Positions 60,483 through 64,000 of a stretch of 64,000 nucleotides of DNA are shown piece by piece. Each line of letters begins with the position of its first letter. Position 1 is the first letter of the stretch. The translations under genes were made by a program, and so were the position numbers. The notes below the pieces were generated by a model. It worked only from the letters and a program-made list of their open reading frames with translations. It had not been told where the DNA came from and ran no database searches. This DNA comes from Accumulibacter sp031732815 (GTDB lineage: Bacteria; Pseudomonadota; Gammaproteobacteria; Burkholderiales; Rhodocyclaceae): positions 1-64,000 of the forward strand of contig NZ_JAVMKF010000303.1 in NCBI RefSeq assembly GCF_031732815.1, in the 5' to 3' direction.

Positions 60483-60908
60483 TCAGGCATCGTCCGGTCG
60501 ATGGTCCGAGTGCTTGCTTGCCTGTCGCGCACGGCTGATCGTGTCGAGGACCTTGCCCGGTTTAAACGGCTTGATGATGAATCCGCCAGCTCCGCTCTGA
60601 ATCGATTCGCGGACATTGTCAACGCTGGGACTACCCGTGATCATGACGACGGCGATCTGCGGGTGCATCGCCTTGATCGCCTGCAAGGCTTCGAGGCCGT
60701 CCATCTCGGGCATCATCAAGTCCATGCAAACGACGTCCGGGCGCAGGCGTTCGGCCAGTTCAAGGGCGACGACACCGTTTTTCGCTTCACCGACGACATC
60801 GTAGTCGCCATTGCGCAGAATGCTGCGCAGCAGCGTCCGGACCACGTCATTGTCGTCTACGATCAGCACCTTCGGCCGATTTGACGGCGCAGCATTCGCG
60901 TTCTTCAC
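60483..60908 (-). CDS. Stand-alone CheY-like response regulator
   Basis: This 141-residue single receiver domain has the acidic pair in LIVDDNDVVRTLL, phospho-acceptor Asp63 in CMDLMMPEMDG, Thr in VMITGSP and Lys in FIIKPFKPGKVLD. There is no output domain and no adjacent kinase. The basic/polar tail is short. It differs clearly from the CheY of the che cluster. It converges on gloB with 6 bases between the stops. Confidence 0.9.
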   Translation of the reverse strand: MKNANAAPSNRPKVLIVDDNDVVRTLLRSILRNGDYDVVGEAKNGVVALELAERLRPDVVCMDLMMPEMDGLEALQAIKAMHPQIAVVMITGSPSVDNVRESIQSGAGGFIIKPFKPGKVLDTISRARQASKHSDHRPDDA

Positions 60909-61032
60909 TTGCCAACCTCGTTCAGCTTCTGCCCTTTCCGAGTAGACCGACGCATGTTGGCGCGGGGCCAGTGCGGCAGAAACCTCTTCGTGCTAAATTG
61001 AAGCCTTTCCAGTTCACTCCAGCCTCGCCGAA

Positions 61033-64000
61033 ATGTCTGACAACAAACCGCCCGCCACGGCGAAAGCCCGCGTGAACATCAAGAAAGCAGGGCTGTATGT
61101 GGTCCTGGCCCTGTTCGTCATCGGTGCCCTAGGTTTTCTTGTCCTGCCTCCGGTGGTCAGCTCCTTGCTGACCGACCAGCTCTCCAGAGTTCTGCACCGC
61201 CCGGTCGAGGTCGGAAGCGTGAGCATAAACCCGTACACACTGTCTGCGCAAGTTGCCGGTCTGCGCGTTGGCGAAAAGGGCGGTGGGCCGGCGGTAGTCA
61301 GCTTCGAGACTCTGTTTGTCGATGTTGCCTGGGGCTCACTGCTGCGCGGCGGGCCGGTGGTCAGCGAGGTGAGCCTGGTTGCGCCCATGGTGAGGTTGGT
61401 TCGCCTGCCCGATGGTCGCCTCAATTTCAGCGATTTGATCGACGAGTTCATGGCGAGACCGGAGACGAACGATCCGACCCCGCGCTTCTCGATCAACAAC
61501 ATCAAGGTCAGCGGTGGCAAGGTCGAGTTCGACGACCAGATGCTGGCGGAAAGCCATCTGATCAGCGACATCAACATCGGCCTGCCTTTCATCTCCACCT
61601 TGCCGGATTCCAGCGAGATTTTCGTCGAGCCGGTGTTCTCAGCGTCGATCGACGGCGCGCCGCTGGCCGTACAGGGCCGGAGCAAACCGTTCGCCGACTC
61701 GCAGGAGAGCGAAATCACATTCGCTCTGCATGCGGTTCAAGTGGGCAGATACCTCGGCTACTCACCGGTTCGCCTGCCGATCAAAGTTCTCTCGGGGGTG
61801 CTCGACGGTGACCTGAAGATCGTTTTCAAACGCAATCGCGAAGAAGGTCCGTCGCTCAGCCTGGCGGGAACAGCGGCGCTGGCTGATCTTGCCGTGCAGG
61901 ATACCGGCGGCGCACCTCTGCTCGCGCTGAAGCGTCTGGAAGTATCGGCGGCCTCGCTTGATCCATTCCGTCGACGCTTTGCCGTCGATCGGATTGCCGT
62001 TGATTCGCCTGAAATCCACGCACGCGTAGGTCGCCAGGGTGAGGTCAACTGGATCGAGTACTTCAAACAGGAGAGTGTTGCACGGCGGGCGTCTTCCGCC
62101 GAGACCGCAGCACCGGCAGCGGCGCCACCGGTCGAGTGGTCACTGGCTGAGGTGAAGATCTCCGGTGGTACCTTGCGCTGGCTGGACGAGTCGCACGGCA
62201 CTCCTTTCAAGGCGAGTGTCGAGGGTGTTGAAGTCAACTTGGGGAAACTCGACAGCCGGGGTGGCCAACCGACTACGTTCGACGCGGCCTGGCGTGTTGA
62301 TTTCGCCCAATGGCTGAAGACCGACGCAGTTGCCGTTCGTGGCGGGCGGCTTGATCTGGTCAAGCGCGAGATCACGATCGAGGAAGTCAGCTCGCGTACG
62401 GCGCGTGTCCTGCTGCGGCGAACCTCTGATGGTCGGATCGAATTCGTCCCACCGCCGCAGTTGCGTGCGGTTGCGGCGGCGCGGACTGATCCGCAGGGGC
62501 CATGGAAGATTGTTGTCAGCAAGTATCGTGGCGATGATCTTGCAGTGCGCTTTGAGGATGCGGCGGTTTCGCCGGTGGTGACGCACACTATCGAGGGGAT
62601 GAATCTCCTGCTGGAGAATGTTTCGAGCGATCTGGCGCAGAAGATGCGGCTATCGACGCGTTTTCGCCTGAACCGCAAAGGGGAGGTTGACTTGGCGGGG
62701 AATGTTCGTCCGTCGCCGCTCGATGTCGACCTCAAGCTGGCGCTTAAGACGGTCGAGTTGCTGCCCCTGCAACCGTACTTCACCGAGCGACTGAACATCG
62801 ACCTGACGCGCGGGCAGGTGACGCTGGCTGGCAATGCGCAGTTGCGCCAGACGAATTCCGGCGCTTTCGAGGCTGGCAAACTGAGCGGCGGATTCTCCGG
62901 TCAGATCACAGTGGGCGATCTGCAAGCGGTAGACAAGCTCAACTCGGCTGACTTCGTGAAGTGGAAGTCGCTGTACTTCGGTCAGATTGACGCCAGGTTG
63001 AACCCGAATTCGCTGTCGATCGGTCAGGTTGCGCTGGCCGATTTCTTCGCTCGCGTGATCGTCAGTCGTCAAGGCGAACTGAACCTTCTTCAGATCGTTC
63101 GGCAGCCCGAGACGCGCGCCGCGCCGGCTCCGGCGGCGAGGGTTGCGACCAAGGTGGCGAGTGGCAAGGCGACGGCGGCAAATGCGGCGAGCGAGCCGGC
63201 GCTGCCACCGATCAGCATCGGCAAGGTCACCTTGCAGGGCGGCGACATCAGGTTTACCGACAACTTCGTCAAGCCCAACTATTCGGCGAATCTGCGCCAG
63301 GTTGGGGGAACGATCAGCGGCCTGTCATCAGCCCCGAATACGGTGGCCAGCCTTGATCTACGCGGCACCTACGACAACATCGCGCCGCTGACCATCGCCG
63401 GTCAGCTCAATCCGCTGGCCAGCACCCCCTCGCTCGACTTGCAGGCCGATGTCAAGGGAATAGAGATGACCTCGCTCTCGCCCTACTCGGGCAAGTATGC
63501 CGGCTACGCGATCGAGAAAGGCAAGCTTTCGCTTTTTGTCAAATACAAGATCAATGACCGGCAACTGAGTGCGGAGAACCGCATCTTCCTCGATCAGCTG
63601 ACCTTTGGGAGCCCGGTTGAGAGCCCGGACGCGACGAAACTCCCGGTGACGCTTGCCGTCGCGCTGCTGAAGAACCGAAACGGCGAGATCGATATCAATC
63701 TGCCGATTTCAGGTTCGCTTGACGATCCTGAGTTCAGCGTGGGCGGGCTGATCGTCAAGGTCGTAGTCAATCTGCTGGGCAAAGCGCTCACCTCACCGTT
63801 CGCCTTGCTGGGCGCTGTCTTCGGTAGCGGCGAGGAGTTGTCCAGCCTGGATTTCGACTCCGGGCGCGCCGCAATAGGCGGCGACGCGGCACAGCGACTC
63901 GACAAACTCGGCAAGGCGCTGCTCGACCGACCGGCACTCAAGCTCGAGATCCAGGGCACAGCTGATCCGGAAGCGGATTCGGAGGGCTTGAAACGAGATC
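61033..64000 (+). CDS. DUF748 / AsmA-like large protein (3' end outside window)
   Basis: Open from ATG 61033 to the window end, at least 989 residues, so partial. It has one N-terminal membrane helix (about 20-38), then a long repetitive beta-rich region of AsmA/DUF748 type: VEVGSVSINPYTLSAQVAGLRV near the start and LDLRGTYDNIAPLTIAGQLNP later. Near the end is an OmpA-like stretch (QRLDKLGKALLDRPALKLEI). Such proteins span the periplasm and are thought to help lipid or outer-membrane transport. It is divergent from the response regulator. Confidence 0.85.
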   Translation, partial: MSDNKPPATAKARVNIKKAGLYVVLALFVIGALGFLVLPPVVSSLLTDQLSRVLHRPVEVGSVSINPYTLSAQVAGLRVGEKGGGPAVVSFETLFVDVAWGSLLRGGPVVSEVSLVAPMVRLVRLPDGRLNFSDLIDEFMARPETNDPTPRFSINNIKVSGGKVEFDDQMLAESHLISDINIGLPFISTLPDSSEIFVEPVFSASIDGAPLAVQGRSKPFADSQESEITFALHAVQVGRYLGYSPVRLPIKVLSGVLDGDLKIVFKRNREEGPSLSLAGTAALADLAVQDTGGAPLLALKRLEVSAASLDPFRRRFAVDRIAVDSPEIHARVGRQGEVNWIEYFKQESVARRASSAETAAPAAAPPVEWSLAEVKISGGTLRWLDESHGTPFKASVEGVEVNLGKLDSRGGQPTTFDAAWRVDFAQWLKTDAVAVRGGRLDLVKREITIEEVSSRTARVLLRRTSDGRIEFVPPPQLRAVAAARTDPQGPWKIVVSKYRGDDLAVRFEDAAVSPVVTHTIEGMNLLLENVSSDLAQKMRLSTRFRLNRKGEVDLAGNVRPSPLDVDLKLALKTVELLPLQPYFTERLNIDLTRGQVTLAGNAQLRQTNSGAFEAGKLSGGFSGQITVGDLQAVDKLNSADFVKWKSLYFGQIDARLNPNSLSIGQVALADFFARVIVSRQGELNLLQIVRQPETRAAPAPAARVATKVASGKATAANAASEPALPPISIGKVTLQGGDIRFTDNFVKPNYSANLRQVGGTISGLSSAPNTVASLDLRGTYDNIAPLTIAGQLNPLASTPSLDLQADVKGIEMTSLSPYSGKYAGYAIEKGKLSLFVKYKINDRQLSAENRIFLDQLTFGSPVESPDATKLPVTLAVALLKNRNGEIDINLPISGSLDDPEFSVGGLIVKVVVNLLGKALTSPFALLGAVFGSGEELSSLDFDSGRAAIGGDAAQRLDKLGKALLDRPALKLEIQGTADPEADSEGLKRD

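Noticed and set aside
1..64000. tRNA genes, CRISPR arrays, insertion sequences, attachment sites
   Set aside because: Looked for T-arm consensus, regular short repeats, transposase motifs and terminal inverted repeats; none was convincing by eye.

Overview
The window looks like a GC-rich betaproteobacterial chromosome, most likely from the Rhodocyclales (a Candidatus Accumulibacter- or Dechloromonas-like genome). This is an inference from gene content and order: 4.5S RNA-dnaX-ybaB-recR; petABC-sspA-sspB; a short HisG next to HisD; engB-hemB divergent from a cytochrome c4; gloB divergent from methyltransferase-rnhA-dnaQ; and a FlhF/FlhG-containing flagellar locus. I see no insertion sequences, prophage genes, CRISPR arrays, tRNAs or 16S/23S/5S rRNAs.

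From 1 to 30 kb the region is housekeeping. It holds an MscS channel, a cardiolipin synthase (convergent and overlapping with gluQ), argB, a HAD nucleotidase, a 1204-residue multi-PAS GGDEF-EAL protein, hemB and engB, a dihaem cytochrome c4, a CBS protein, a histidine phosphatase and an FAD/NAD oxidoreductase. The 4.5S SRP RNA then precedes dnaX-ybaB-recR. Next come the cytochrome bc1 operon petABC with sspA and sspB, then hisG-hisD on the minus strand, a CNNM/CorC-type membrane protein, a PLP amino-acid decarboxylase, dcd and the Fe-S carrier apbC.

From 30.1 to 57 kb lies a motility island in three blocks. Block 1 (plus strand) is cheV-cheV-cheY-cheZ-cheA, closed by a textbook terminator. 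Block 2 is flhB-flhA-flhF-flhG-fliA-motA-motB type, tightly overlapped. Block 3 is flgN-flgM-flgA (minus) divergent from flgBCDEFGHIJ-flgK-flgL (plus). Promoter motifs suggest a regulatory hierarchy. A sigma-54 motif lies before flgB. Sigma-28 motifs lie before flgM and flgK. FliA (sigma-28) and its anti-sigma factor FlgM are both encoded here. FlhF and FlhG usually set the place and number of polar flagella. Two short unassigned genes follow flgL.

From 57 to 64 kb are a Pro/Arg-rich hypothetical protein, dnaQ, rnhA, a SAM methyltransferase, gloB, a stand-alone response regulator and the 5' part of a large DUF748/AsmA-like protein that runs off the window.

No clearly new multi-gene system stands out. 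The most unusual points are a CheZ with an N-terminal extension carrying two copies of a motif like its own C-terminal CheY-binding peptide, a FlhG with both P-loop lysines replaced, an exact three-fold 125-residue PAS repeat, two consecutive cheV genes beside a CheA with no visible P2 domain, and two unexplained stretches (12672-13075 and 29314-30106).
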